Part shown: positions 52,539-64,000 of the stretch, piece by piece
Layout: every line of letters begins with the position of its first letter
How positions within the stretch are numbered: the stretch's first letter is position 1
Source: Setaria digitata
Taxonomy: Eukaryota > Nematoda > Chromadorea > Rhabditida > Setariidae
DNA length: 64,000 nt
Assembly (NCBI GenBank): GCA_003640385.1
Contig: RCAB01000194.1
Span: 34,775 to 98,774, forward strand
Reading direction: 5' to 3'
The notes under the pieces: model-generated
The model's input: only the letters and a program-made list of their open reading frames with translations
The model's database searches: none
What the model was told of the DNA's origin: nothing
Translations under genes and position numbers: made by a program

Positions 52539-54062
52539 CGCCTACTGTTCGTTTCGTACCAAGTGAGTTAATGATGAGGTAGGAAGTGCTTTGGCAATAA
52601 TTGATTAGCAAAATGGGGTAAACAGAGTTCACAGGACTTCGCTCTCGCAAACCACCAAGCAATTGGCTATTAGAACGGGAATGTCCACCCATATGGTCAC
52701 TCCTTAGTGGACAGCGGAGAGCAAGGCGGTCCATCTGATGACCTTCCGCACTCCTGGTACTCAACATTATTCTCACATTCTCTTTTCCTTTGAAATTTGG
52801 ATCTCCTCTTTAGCAGTACTGTATAATCTCTTTTCTCTTTTTTTTTCCTATCATTTAGCAGCACAACCTCACATAACGCTAAATTACTAAGCCTGACCTC
52901 CTCACCCCTTGACCTCTGTAAGAGGTAATAGACGAGAAACTGCGCGCCAACAGCTGCGTTGAGTGTATCGATAAATAAGCATAAAATGCTATTGCAGTCG
53001 ATGCAAGTAGCGACTACGCTGATGTTAAAAGATTGATTAGACAAAAAAAGAATCCAATCGAAATAAAATTGTAATTTATTTGAATTTGAAAATAGTCACA
53101 AAGTTTAATCTTTTTTTCTTAATATATTTCAAATTTCATGCAGTTATCAGCGTTTCCAATGTTTATTTCAATTTTTCGATAATTTATTGCTTAATTATCC
53201 AAATGAATTTTTCTTGGAATAAATCGATCAAACTGAATTAAATGCTTAAATTTAGAAAATGGAAAAAGCAGCAACTGCAATAACATGTTAAGTGCAAGCA
53301 GTGAAGTGATACAAGATTTGCAATGAATTTAAATCATCACTGGATAAATGTTATTTTGCAGCACTTTTTATACACATGTATGCATAGGAAATGATTACAA
53401 ATTGTTGGGAGTTCGAATTTTAAATTCGTTGATTTGACAATTTAAAACATTGCTCGATCGTTTCAAGTGTATCATATAGCCAGCCACATAATTAGACGTA
53501 CAGTTGTTAGTCAGTTGTAGAAAGCTTCATCTCAACACAAGGCGCCATTGTCATCTTCTAGCATCATCAATTCCAACTAGTTCGAGCAAAGATTGGAACT
53601 TTTGACAATTTAAAAAAAAAAAATTAGGGTTGCATGCGTTGTAACTTACATATAAACAGGCGATATCTGGTCATATGAAACATTTCGTCTCATTTTCACG
53701 CTCCTTCTTTTTGAAATGAAACGTGATAAGCTCACGTATTTTGGAAACTGACAGGATCAAATTGTAAGAAGTAACGAATTGATTACTCCATGTGGACAAA
53801 CAAATCGCGTAAATAGAGACACGTAGCTTATTTACTTACAGTTCGAACTAATACTAATATATACATATTGTTTGACATGCTTCGACCAAAGCATCAGATG
53901 ATTCAAGCAAACAACAAATGTTGGGAAATGTTGATTTATGAATTGCAACATAGTTTCTTCGTGACAAAATGTTACTCTGTAGACAGAATCTCATTCGATG
54001 AGTCACAGAAAGAAGTGTAATGAATAAAAAGAAAGTTTGACAGCTGTTACTTTTTCGGAAAG
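52539..54062. other. 1.5 kb spacer upstream of caveolin
   Basis: Lies between two minus-strand genes, so it should hold the caveolin promoter and the PAN gene 3' UTR. A 115-codon open frame at 52697-53044 (-) has no family resemblance. I see nothing else. Confidence 0.5.
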
Positions 54063-56390
54063 CTACTGCGGATTGTCCAATCGTCGGGAATTGTGTTGTA
54101 CTGATTTGACAGTTTGATTATTTCGGAAGTCATTTTGCCGACGAAAAAACTGTGCCAGGAATTGTTGCATGACTTTTTCAGTTTTTATACAGTCCTCTCA
54201 TTAAAATCATTTGTGTTATTCAGTCGTATGCCAAATTCTTCTTCAATTCCTCGGTAGCATACTTTGCATAGTTCAACGAACTGATTACTTTTATACTTCA
54301 ATTACTGGAGTGTACAAATCAATTCTGTTAATCTTTAAAAGTGTTACCATCAAAAATTAGAAAAAGCGAATATTATAATTTGTTAATCGGTGAAGTACTA
54401 GGTTAAATAATAATTGAAACTTGTTTATTAAAGGATATCCAGAAGTTTAGGGGTAAATCTAATTGTTAGAATGATGAAAAAGAGATTTTAGCTAATTTTG
54501 TTAACTTCCTGAACTAAAATATCATTTTGAAATTAATATCCATTATGAGCAGGAAAATATCGATTCAGTTATAATTCAGCCAAATGCGAAATGATTTCGT
54601 TGTCCGAGTAAAGTGAGATAGCTCACCTTTCGCTTAGTTATTTCTTCTTGACGATCTGTTAACTTTGAACTTTGTATGTGATCATCTACAACACAAGCCA
54701 CACACTACAGTGAAATAAATAATAATTTCTTTCCTATTTTTATAGCGAAAACAAATCAAAATATGTGTATGTAGTGATTTGGTTCAACGCAAAAACTATT
54801 TATCGATGAAATGCAAGATAAACTTACAGTAAACCTTGCAACCAGATTTCCTTTTCGGCAAATAGATATTTACGTTTGGTACATAGATCAGCTGATTCAC
54901 AGTCGTTGTCTCATAAAGTTCACACGTGAAGACATCACGTCCGCCAATTAATCCGTAAACAGCTGCTTTACATCTCTGAAACATCCATTTACTTGAAAAC
55001 TGAATTTTCAAACCCATTCTACGATTGGAAAGGACAACCAGTGCTTGTATGACCTGATGATTCAGTAAATCATCATTGAATTGGATCATTAATTCCTCAT
55101 GTTTAGTATTGCTTATCTTTAAAAAGTTTCACAAACTGAATATGATGGATTTGGAGGACTATACATGAGACTGTATCTATGCTATTCCAGAATACTGATA
55201 ACATTTCCAGTTTCAAATTCCATACGGTTTCCAGTCCATTGACTTAAAGTGCAATTATAATTTTCCTTTTAACTTCAGTGCTTCTCATAGGAAAGAAGCA
55301 TTGTAGAAAATTTTTTGCCGAAGACACAAAGCCGATTAAATTAAATTGTAAGCTTCCGAAGGTTCGTTTCGATTAGTGCTCTCTACTTAGATTCTAATGG
55401 AAATAACGAGAATATTCTATAATAACGTATTACAAGCAATTTTATGAATAAATAAATGAGGAAGTAAATAAAGAAGACAATAATGATTTATAAATGACAA
55501 CCAAATTTTGTTTATTAATTTCTCTTCTCTACAAAATGCATTCGAATTATGAGCCTACGTCATTTGGAAGGCTGTCTAATTATTCTTGATAATTTCTAAA
55601 TCGTGCAAAAGTTTCCTCTCAACGTAAAGAAGCCTCTTTTATATTAAGACTTATTCAGCAGTTTTCAATGGTGGCAAGTTATAATTCTGTTCGATAAAAA
55701 GTATAGCTTAGCTAACGGAGCACTGAATGTTAGTTCTTGCAGTCAAAATTTCCGTAATTTCTAAGACTTACTGAATCTTTAAGACAAGTAGCCAAGCACT
55801 GATCTTCAGTAGTACTGTAGCCATCAATAGCAACTCCATAAGGTTTCAACGTTATGGGCAAATCGCGATCTGTATATTCCACGAAGCATTTGCATAATAC
55901 GCAAGGATTTCCAAAATGATCTATAATTTCGACAAAATTTAGTCTTATAAAATTTTGCAAATTGTTTTCAGAAAGAAATTCCCATTAAGGAAAATGTCAA
56001 ATTTTTAAATTACACCATCAATGACAACATAACCATAATAAGAGTACTACTGCTTGAAGTTTATTATCGTGAAATGATACTATCATTTCACGATAATAAA
56101 AAAGTCCGATATATAAACCGTTTTAAATTCACTGTGTCCGTTTCAGACTACCTGGTTGGAAGCTTGAATCTAGCAAATCCCATTTGAGATAGACGATATT
56201 TGGTTTGAAACAGTTCATATTTTCATGGATTTAGATCACACTTACTTTAGGAAACTTTCACTGTTTTTAGAATAGTGATTTATTATTAAGCAAAACAAAT
56301 AAATAAATAAACAAACAAACTTGGTCGATTATAGGCTTCGATAATTTTAAAAAAAGTTCCAGTAAGAATAAGAAAACTTGAAACGATCAT
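54063..56390 (-). CDS. Secreted PAN/apple-domain protein, about 170 aa
   Basis: Five exons join in phase: 56390-56321, 55920-55772, 54975-54828, 54685-54627 and 54149-54063. The start Met opens a likely signal peptide (MIVSSFLILTGTFFKIIEA). The mature part is one PAN/apple-like domain: CFVEYTDRDLP, a central YSTTEDQCLATCLKDS (the helix with its paired Cys), then RCKAAVYGLIGGRDVFTCELY, in the usual order of a PAN domain whose helix is disulfide-bonded to the sheet. A basic tail follows (KLTDRQEEITKRK, FFRRQNDFRNNQ). PAN domains bind proteins or sugars, and nematodes use many in cuticle and secreted matrix proteins; the ligand here is unknown. The last exon is the least certain: an alternative acceptor at 54194 is also in phase. 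Intron 1 contains a perfect 19-bp palindrome. Confidence 0.68.
56060..56100. repeat. Perfect inverted repeat, 19-bp arms, 3-nt loop
   Basis: Arms 56060-56078 and 56082-56100 are exact reverse complements (core TTATTATCGTGAAATGAT) around the trinucleotide act. It lies in intron 1 of the PAN gene. Confidence 0.9.
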
Positions 56391-58766
56391 TGAACGGATC
56401 GACAAAAATGACAACAGTGATCCTTGATATTGCCATTCTTTTGTTTTAACAAAATTTAGGTCAGCAGTATATGGAAAGGTCAAAAATGGGTCGAAAATTT
56501 CGGACAGCAAAACACTGACTTTTCCCACTCATCTTTTATGACATGTTACCTTTACTGATATGACTCTTATCATATCCGTTATGTTTCAATAGAACGTGCA
56601 TAAATTTAAATTCCCAGTTTCTTCTTTCTTTTCTAATCAATTCTTAGTTGTTTAATTATTTAAATATGCATCTGCTTCATTAACTGTCATTGCTTAAAAA
56701 AATCAAAACATTTTAATAAACTAATATTTATTTCAGATCAGCAGATTTTTGAAGATCCTTTATTTATTGCCAATAATTCAATAATAAATATATTTAAAAC
56801 TTTCACCTCAATTTTCAAATTTAGTTTAAAACTTTTTATGCAATAAAAAAAACAAAAAAAGTAGCCTAAATATTTATCTCGAGCTTGATTAGACATCTTA
56901 AGCTGAATTCAAGTTCAATAATTTCAACCTTTGAGTATTTTCTTCGTGCATTGACGTTCTCCCCTTGTTCATCATGAATGAATTCTTTGAAAAATGAATT
57001 AACTAGGTGAAGGAATATTTTGCCAATCAATGGGACCATGTGAACATAACGCAGATGATTCTTGAAATTTTATTTTTTAAATACTTTTGAAAGAGATAAT
57101 TTTAACCTTTAGTATATATACTTTGAAAATTTTTTTTCTTACCATTTTCAGCAAATATGGGAATAAAACTTTATATAATATATAAACTAATGAGCAAGCA
57201 GTTCCTAAAATTGCAGAAATTAAAAAAAAAAAAAAGTAGTGTTTGAGGAACGGGAGCAATTTAAGCTTTGATAATTTTGTCTTTTTTATTGATCAAATAT
57301 ATCACTTTGAACAATTAAATCGTTGTTGTGGATAAAAAACAAAATCAAGAGGCAATAATATTACAGCATAATGAAATTGTGAAATAAGTTTTATCAGCTT
57401 AATATTTCCTTTCACATATCGTCGGTTAAGCAATGATGAAGTTTAATGATTTTTAAATTTGAAAAGATGATAAAGCAGCCCTTTAATTAATAAAGAATAA
57501 AAATTTAATTGTTGGCCGTTTTGTCTTAAAAAGCCATAGCCGGATTAAAAGTTTATACTTAGATTTTATAATTTTATTCTATGTTTTCTTTTGGAAGTTA
57601 TTTTAATCAATTTAATTTGTCTTAAAACACCCGTTTGAAAATCTTCACACTTCAATTAATAAGACACAAAAACTTTCCGATCTATAGTACTACTAACAAA
57701 AACTTTGTGGAAAAAAACCGGACAGAAAAAAATGTACTAAAGTACTTCATCTATCTTATGTTCTACATTACTTTGCACTAATCAGTCTTTTTTACACGAC
57801 GGAATAAATCAACCAAATGCTGTTTGTCATCTTATCATTACCATTTTCAGCAACTATGAACAATTTTTTTCTTTTATCATAATAATGAGTATAACAAAAA
57901 AAGGAAAAAAAAAAGCAACATCACGTAATAAACGCTACGAGGTAAAAGAGATATCTTTTTTGATATTTTCTTCCAAAACCGGAAGGTCATCCGCAATAAG
58001 TTTCTCTTCGTTCTGAAATGGATCTCATTTAAATATTATGGCTTCGTAACCTGTCGAAATGTGAAATCTTGATCCATCATCTAATTTCTTTTAGCTTCAT
58101 ATTTAAGGATTAAATCGACCTCTCTTTAAAAAAAAAAAAAAAAAAATTCGACCACAGTTTTTGTAAAACTACTAAATTCACATTTTTCTAATCAAATACA
58201 AGATTTCTTCAATAGTGAGGAAATACATTGTAGCTTCTTTCCTAATTCAATATTGGCCGTATTAATTGTAGTCTTTTGCGAAATGTTTTCTATTTTTTCT
58301 TTTTCTTTTTTTAATTTAGAAGTGTAGAGATGAATCGGTTACTCAATTGATTTATGAGGACTCATTTCCCCGAAAAATTGTCGAACCCGGTTGTCAGTCG
58401 ATAACGGGGTGGCGACCGGGTTCGACAGCTTTTTGAATTCTTTTTCTAATTCTTTCGAAAAAAAAAAGTAGTGGTAAAAAATCAGGATTATTTTAAAAAT
58501 TTTTTACCACGTAAAATTTGACATAATTAATAAATGAAAAGATTTTTTTTTACTTATATTCTTGCATTAAATATAAAACTGGCATTTTAAATGCTAACTT
58601 CTTTTATCATCTATCCAAGTTATTTATATTTTATTTTTTGCAAGTTAGATGGAGTGAAGAACGAAAAAAAAGAATTTTTTTTAGATTATTTTTTTTTTTT
58701 TTTAACTTGTCTATGGCGTAACGAATGTAATTTTAGTGATCCAAACCGGAAAAATATGCCATAAGT
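56391..58766. other. 2.4 kb AT-rich spacer
   Basis: Upstream of the PAN gene and downstream of the unidentified minus-strand gene. It contains poly-A/T tracts and one GC-rich hairpin at 58379-58427. I see no coding segment. Confidence 0.5.
58379..58427 (+). other. GC-rich RNA-like hairpin
   Basis: Arms tgtcgaacccggt (58379-58391) and accgggttcgaca (58415-58427) are exact reverse complements. Inside them five more pairs can form on the plus strand, two of them G-T, leaving a loop of about 13 nt, for a stem of about 18 bp. It stands out sharply in an AT-rich region. The G-T pairs would be C-A mismatches on the other strand, so a plus-strand RNA folds better. Function unknown. Confidence 0.6.
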
Positions 58767-59350
58767 TTAAATTTGAATTGACATATCTGTTAAAATTGCA
58801 TACACTTCCTGCATTTCCTCTGCTCTTTCGTATTTCACTATTTGCATAGCACTCAGTCCTTCTCGTTCTCGACATCCATTAACTATCACTGCTGAAATCA
58901 GTGAAAGTGATGGATACCAATGATCGCTGTACATTTAGATTTAATCTCTGTTATGCCATCTCTCTATTTACAATACTGTTTCTAAGCAATTATCATTTAT
59001 TATCAGATAAATAGTCGATTTGCAATTCTTTACCATTTCATCTTTCCATTTCTTCATGCAACTTTCTGATTGCATGCTATACTTGAATACATATTGTGTC
59101 ATCTATTTTAACTGCATCAAATAATGGCCAGATTTCCGGTTTAATTACAAGGATCGGCTTGACGGCAGATGTTCTCAATTTATTTCAGAAAGTTCTTTCA
59201 CGTTTTGATTCTCCGCATGGTCATGATATCGTCAGCTGACTTTATCTTTCAGTCATACAGTTATGATAATAAATTTATTCAAATTGCTTGATGATATATG
59301 CTTTTCACGATACTGCTGCATGCGGATGATATAATTCTTTAGTATGGTGA
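58767..59350 (-). CDS. 3' exons of an unidentified gene
   Basis: I do not recognise the family. The last exon (58891-58767, acceptor tgatttcag, ending TAA) encodes VIVNGCREREGLSAM and QIVKYERAEEMQEVYAIL, with codon use and composition unlike the surrounding noise. A preceding exon (59173-59091, donor gtattc) joins it in phase and reads TSAVKPILVIKPEIWPLFDA then VKIDDTI. A short third exon (59350-59314, TILKNYIIRMQQ) also fits in phase but is tentative. The acceptor of the middle exon (ttgag) is weak. The 5' part was not found and may extend towards 64000 or beyond. A decayed pseudogene is possible. Confidence 0.45.
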
Positions 59351-62300
59351 CTGTTTGTTTAAAGTTCAATTACTGTAACAAAAAATTAATACATTGTCGG
59401 TTGCTATCAGCCAGTGTCAACTAATCATAATGATCATCATTATTGGTTTATCTTTTACATCGAGAAATTTTTGAACTCATAATTATGCATTACATCCTGA
59501 CAATGAACAACGGTCATATTTACTACTGATAAGTAAATATTAAAGTTTAGCGAATATTAATAAACAAAATGATAAGTGTCATCATATAAGACATCAATGA
59601 AGGAAATGAAAATAAACAGTAAATGTGAAATGTAGCGTTAATTGATTGGATAACAATATGAAATGATAGTGGAAGAAGTTTAAAAATCAGTGATAATGAT
59701 GGGGCGTGGAACGAACTGATCTTGAGTAAGATAAGAAATCACTGGAAAAAAAAGGAGAAAACAGAAGCAATATCAGTAATGCAAAAAAAAAAAAATCAAA
59801 TGCTAGTTTATATTACATCGAATTCATAATAAACAAAAATGAACTCAATTGTTGACAAAAATGTCACTTATTGATGAAATATTCATTAAGTGCCAACAGT
59901 TATTGTCAAGAAATAGTCGAAAGTTAAAGATATAAATTACTCATTTGACTATATTATCAGTTGTGCGAGACAAAAGGATTGAAATTACTGCAAATATTAA
60001 TCTATTTAAGTGGGTTGCTACTAGTAGAATGTAATGGGATTATTCGATATTTTAATGAATTGATCGTACAATTAACGATATCCAAATTGTGATAGCCGAT
60101 AAAATGATACTCGGAACAAAAGTTAAGTACTATTTTAAACGATAAACCGGAAGTTTTTAATGAATTATCTAAATGACATGTATACTGTAATAAAAATGGA
60201 TGATGCTGCTGATAATAATAGGATGATGGTGAGAATTGGTAATAATCATGACAATTGTAATGATAATAATGATATTGATGACAATATCTGAAAATCCTGT
60301 CACTGTGCATTAAACACAATGTGACAACTGTTCAAAAATTTGGCTATTTAAAAAGAAAAAATGAAATTATTTAAAAACTGTTTGAAAGAAAAGACAGCCG
60401 TGTGTCTAGTTGCAAGTATAGATGGTATTATACAAACACAGTTGCTTTGCTGATCTTTTTATTTTCTCTTAAAGCTATCATTTTTCTTTTTTTATTTGGT
60501 AATTTTTTTCTTTTTCTTTTTTTTTTCCCTTCTATAAATTAACCTTATCGAAACTAAAATATCATATCATGTATTCAATGTATATTTATCGTTCTTTACT
60601 CTTTCTTTTTTCCTTTCAGATTCAAATTTAAATAAATTATTGGAAATGTTTTAAGGGGATTCAATGAAATTTCCTAAAATGATGAACCATTTTATGAAGA
60701 TGTCAAGTTATGTTATCCCAAACTGTGTAAGAAAGCCTAAGCATTTTATCATTTAGAATCTCGTTTTGCTAAAAGATGTAAAAATCCACTAGATGTAAAA
60801 GAGAAGATGAATGAGTAAAAATATGCCTGTGAAGTGGTATTTGGAAAACAAAGTTGTCATCAAAATTAGGATTGGACTCTTATTCAAAGCATTTTGCAGT
60901 TTATACGAAACAATAATCAGCACTTGCAAAATAGAACTTCAACTTCATTTCATTTAATTTCAAGCCTTTTCCCTCTCCACCATTTTCTTCGTCATCCCAT
61001 TCTCCGTTTTCATTCTCTTCTCCCAATTTACACACAAATCAGATGGACATTCATTCATTTCAATCGTCAATTTCTTTCTTTTTTTTAAATTTCATTCTGT
61101 TCTATGTTTTAAGTTTTCACTCATACTCTTTTGATTTCCTCTACTTTCTTCTCCTTTTTCTTTTCTCTAGATAAATTTGTCAACAGTACCACTGACAATA
61201 TTTAGTATGTTATAACTTAATTTCTAAAAAGAAAATGATAATTTTGTTGAATTTTTTACATATTAGTTTATTTCTTTTTTTAATATTTAAAATTTTGCCG
61301 CAATTTCTAGTGTGAAAATTTTTTGGTAGCTTAAATTTCGTGAACTGATTAATAATTGTACAAGATAACTTTCTTCCTCAACAAAATGATTCGCACTTTA
61401 GTGGAGTGATGATAATGATAACATTATTAACATACAGTGATAATGTATTTCACCTCGCAAGAAATTTTCGACTCTGGCAGTTTCTATAAAATCACAATTT
61501 CTCACATGAATCATACAAATTTATCCAAAAAAAAAAAAAAAATGAAAAAGAAGAAAAAAAAACCTTAAAGAATTTGCTTTGCGGGAAAAAATATTTTATT
61601 TAACTCTTTGATAGCATACTATATATATTTTTTGCACGATAGAAATTTTGGTAATTTAATAATTTAAAATTTTGATTCATGAATTATTGAAATGGAGTAT
61701 GGTGAAGAAAACGATTCAATAACTGGTAATTATAGTTTACAAGAGAATTTATTTATTTTTTATTTACTTATTTCCTGTTAATTTCGATAATGATAGCAAA
61801 TAATGACCTATTTTTCTTTCTTTTTTAATTTCTATTCTGTGGTCAAATTTAACAAAATGAGTCGGTTCAGGTCATATGGGAAGAATTTGATAAAGATAAA
61901 TTATGTTTTTGTTCACATTTTTCCTTTTCTTTTTTTTTTGACGCTTTAAGTTACTAAATTGATTTTGATTAGTTGAGGAAGTATGCTTTTCATTAAAGAA
62001 AAGAAAAAAAAAAAGAAAAGAACTAAACAGAAAATTTTTTTTAATAAACAGTAAGAATATCTTGTTATTCTAAATCTTTTTCATTTCATTAAAACTTTAG
62101 CCTTAATTATTGAGCAATTTCTTCACTTCTTACATATTTCTTTTATTATTATGAAGTTTCTTTTTGAATAGTAGTTTCTTTTAACTTATATCATGAGATT
62201 TTACTGCCTAAATAATTCTTTTTCTCCATATTCTTCTTCTAAAAACTGATATAAAACTGGAATAGAGTAGAATGTTATGGATTAAAATTAGACATACTGG

Positions 62301-64000
62301 AAAACTGACAGATGTTATGAAAAATTTCTTGATGGGCGATCGTAAATTGCAAGGTGAAGCATCGTTATGAATGACTGAACAGTCAATCATATGACCTTCT
62401 GAAATTAGGTATTACTGCAATGTCAATGAAGAATTTGATTTTTATTTTGAGCCACTATTCAATTAATTCATTCCCTTCAGTTTTCTGGATATTTCCTAGA
62501 AAGAAAGCTTTTATGATAGTGCTTCAACTTACAATTTACTGAACTTCTGCCCTGCACAGATTGCTTATGGGCCATTTCTGCTAGAAAATGTTTTTATTTT
62601 TTCTCGGAAAGATGAATTCTTTTTTTTTATGAAGACTGATTCATTGTAATTTTCGTTTCTTTCGCAGGTCCGAACAAAGAAAATATTAAATTAAAATTTT
62701 CTTTTTTTCTAAACTATTATAACTCTTTAACAAACCTCGATGATTTCTTTTTTTCTTTTCATTTCCTTTTTTTTTTCCATAGAATTTTAAATGTTTTGAA
62801 AATCTCATATCCATCTTACACTATTAAAATAAAAGCATTAAAAAATTTTCTAGTTTTTTTTCGTTATTTTTGCCCACTGCTAACTTTGTTGTCTAATTAT
62901 CTTGCCTAGATCATCCCCTTTCATAATGATAGTTAATAGTTGTAGCTTATTAACAAGACATAAATTGAAACCTCAGCATCTGTCCTTACTTTGTTAGATT
63001 TAAAATAAAAAAAATGTTTCTCCTTCTGTTCTTAGCTATTCATTAACTTTATCTAACTAGAAAAGTCATCTTGATGCAAAAGTGTAATCGTTAATTTAAG
63101 TAGAGGTAAATCAGCTAAGTCCTTTCCTCTTACCAGCAAGTATTTAGAAACTGGACATGAAATACTCGTTGATATAAAAGTTCATCATATATTTTTACCT
63201 TTCTTCATTACTAAACATTTCAATGCAACTTCTTGATTATTACAAAAAAAAAAACTGAGAAATTACTGAGTCATAATTACTGAGTCTTGTATGCACATGT
63301 CAACTTCCTTCATCTTGAAAATTGCTGTTATTTGATGGAACTTATAACACCTTTCATGTACAGCAAAAAGTTTCCCATCAATTCAAATACATCAAAATCT
63401 GAAAGATAACTAAAACCTCGAACTGTTTAGAAATACGTTTCTTCATTGTTAGTGCAAAAAATTTCGAGTTCTTTCTTTTTTGTAACGTAGCACTACTACA
63501 TCATCTCGTAAATACATTGTTCATTAAATTTTCAATCTTTATTAATTTTCATCTCTTAAGTAATTGATGTTGTTAGTAATAAAAATAATAATTAAAAAGA
63601 ACAAAAAGAATATGAATCATCCATCGCATTAAAAATTTAAATAGTTTTTCCATTAGAAATTTTCTTTTGCCTTCCTTTTTAATTCAAATTGGGTTAAGAA
63701 TAAGACTCTTTCATCCATTTGTTAAAATACAGCAGAAAGATAACATGGCAATTAAAAAAGTGCCTGTATTATGCTTTTCTATTTCCTTTTTAGTTTTACG
63801 ATTTTGAAAATTTATTGTATTCTTAAATTTTCAAACCTGGATGCAAACTGAACTTATATATTCACAATTTAAACTCTTACTGCATTTGGCAACGTATTTT
63901 ACTTTCTTATCCGCTTTAATATTTTTTCATTTTGTTAAGAAATAATGATTGATTAAATAATAATATAATAATAATAATAATAATATTAATAATAATAATA
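59351..64000. other. 4.6 kb AT-rich stretch, no recognised gene
   Basis: May hold further 5' exons of the gene ending at 58767, but I could not connect any. Open frames at 60002-60319 (-) and 60894-61088 (+) are low-complexity. It ends in an AAT trinucleotide run. Confidence 0.45.
63957..64000. repeat. (AAT)n repeat at window end
   Basis: Near-perfect AAT/TAA trinucleotide repeat, interrupted once or twice, and cut by the window edge. Confidence 0.85.

Noticed and set aside
52697..53044. 115-codon minus-strand frame upstream of caveolin
   Set aside because: No motif; caveolin has its own Met and an acceptor at 52538.
53510..53575. Short minus-strand frame considered as last exon of the PAN gene
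   Set aside because: Weak acceptor and further away than the exon at 54149, which joins in phase.
60002..60319. 105-codon minus-strand frame
   Set aside because: Tyr/His-rich low complexity from an AT/GAT repeat-like stretch.
60894..61088. Plus-strand frame and the acidic minus-strand frame opposite it
   Set aside because: Both come from a pyrimidine-rich tract; no splice sites or family match.

Overview
The window reads as a nematode nuclear genome. It is AT-rich with homopolymer runs, its genes are broken into many short exons with GT/AG introns, and several start codons sit against a splice acceptor, as expected for spliced-leader trans-splicing. The proteins match nematode-typical families, including the Ig/FN3/DB-module architecture that I know only from nematodes. 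Sparse genes and long AT-rich spacers would suit a parasitic clade III (filaria-like) worm, but that is inference and I cannot name a species.

Layout. Bases 1-3154 (-) hold ari-2, an RBR ubiquitin ligase whose 3' end is cut by the window edge. Bases 4504-8742 (-) hold a 13-exon protein with two RRM-like segments that I could not name. A GC-richer spacer of about 0.9 kb separates it from mys-2 (9652-12016, +), a MOF/KAT8-type histone acetyltransferase. A 9.2 kb stretch follows with no gene I can support, but it carries an 89-bp MITE. Bases 21265-32256 (+) hold a 26-exon single-pass surface protein built from Ig, FN3, DB and lustrin-type Cys modules (igdb family). ric-3, a nicotinic-receptor chaperone, lies at 33617-35377 (-) without its first exon. 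Its upstream spacer contains an exact 175-bp duplication on both sides of a single N, almost certainly an assembly artefact. cdgs-1 (CDP-DAG synthase) occupies 39978-43511 (+), and dif-1 (carnitine/acylcarnitine carrier) 46805-48484 (+). A small Cys-rich gene of unknown function lies at 49668-50597 (+). A caveolin gene (50809-52538, -) comes next, then a secreted PAN/apple-domain protein (54063-56390, -). Two to three exons of an unidentified gene lie at 58767-59350 (-). The rest, to 64000, is AT-rich and without recognised genes.

The genes do not form an operon: strands alternate and spacers are kilobases long. Several are membrane genes (ric-3, igdb, cav, cdgs-1, dif-1) and two are regulators of chromatin or protein turnover (mys-2, ari-2), but nothing suggests a shared pathway. 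The least explained items are the modular intron pattern of the igdb gene, the unnamed genes at 4.5-8.7 kb, 49.7-50.6 kb and 58.8-59.4 kb, a GC-rich hairpin at 58.4 kb, a 19-bp perfect palindrome at 56.1 kb and a 33-bp tandem repeat at 39.3 kb. All exon models were made by eye, by matching splice sites, reading phase and family similarity.
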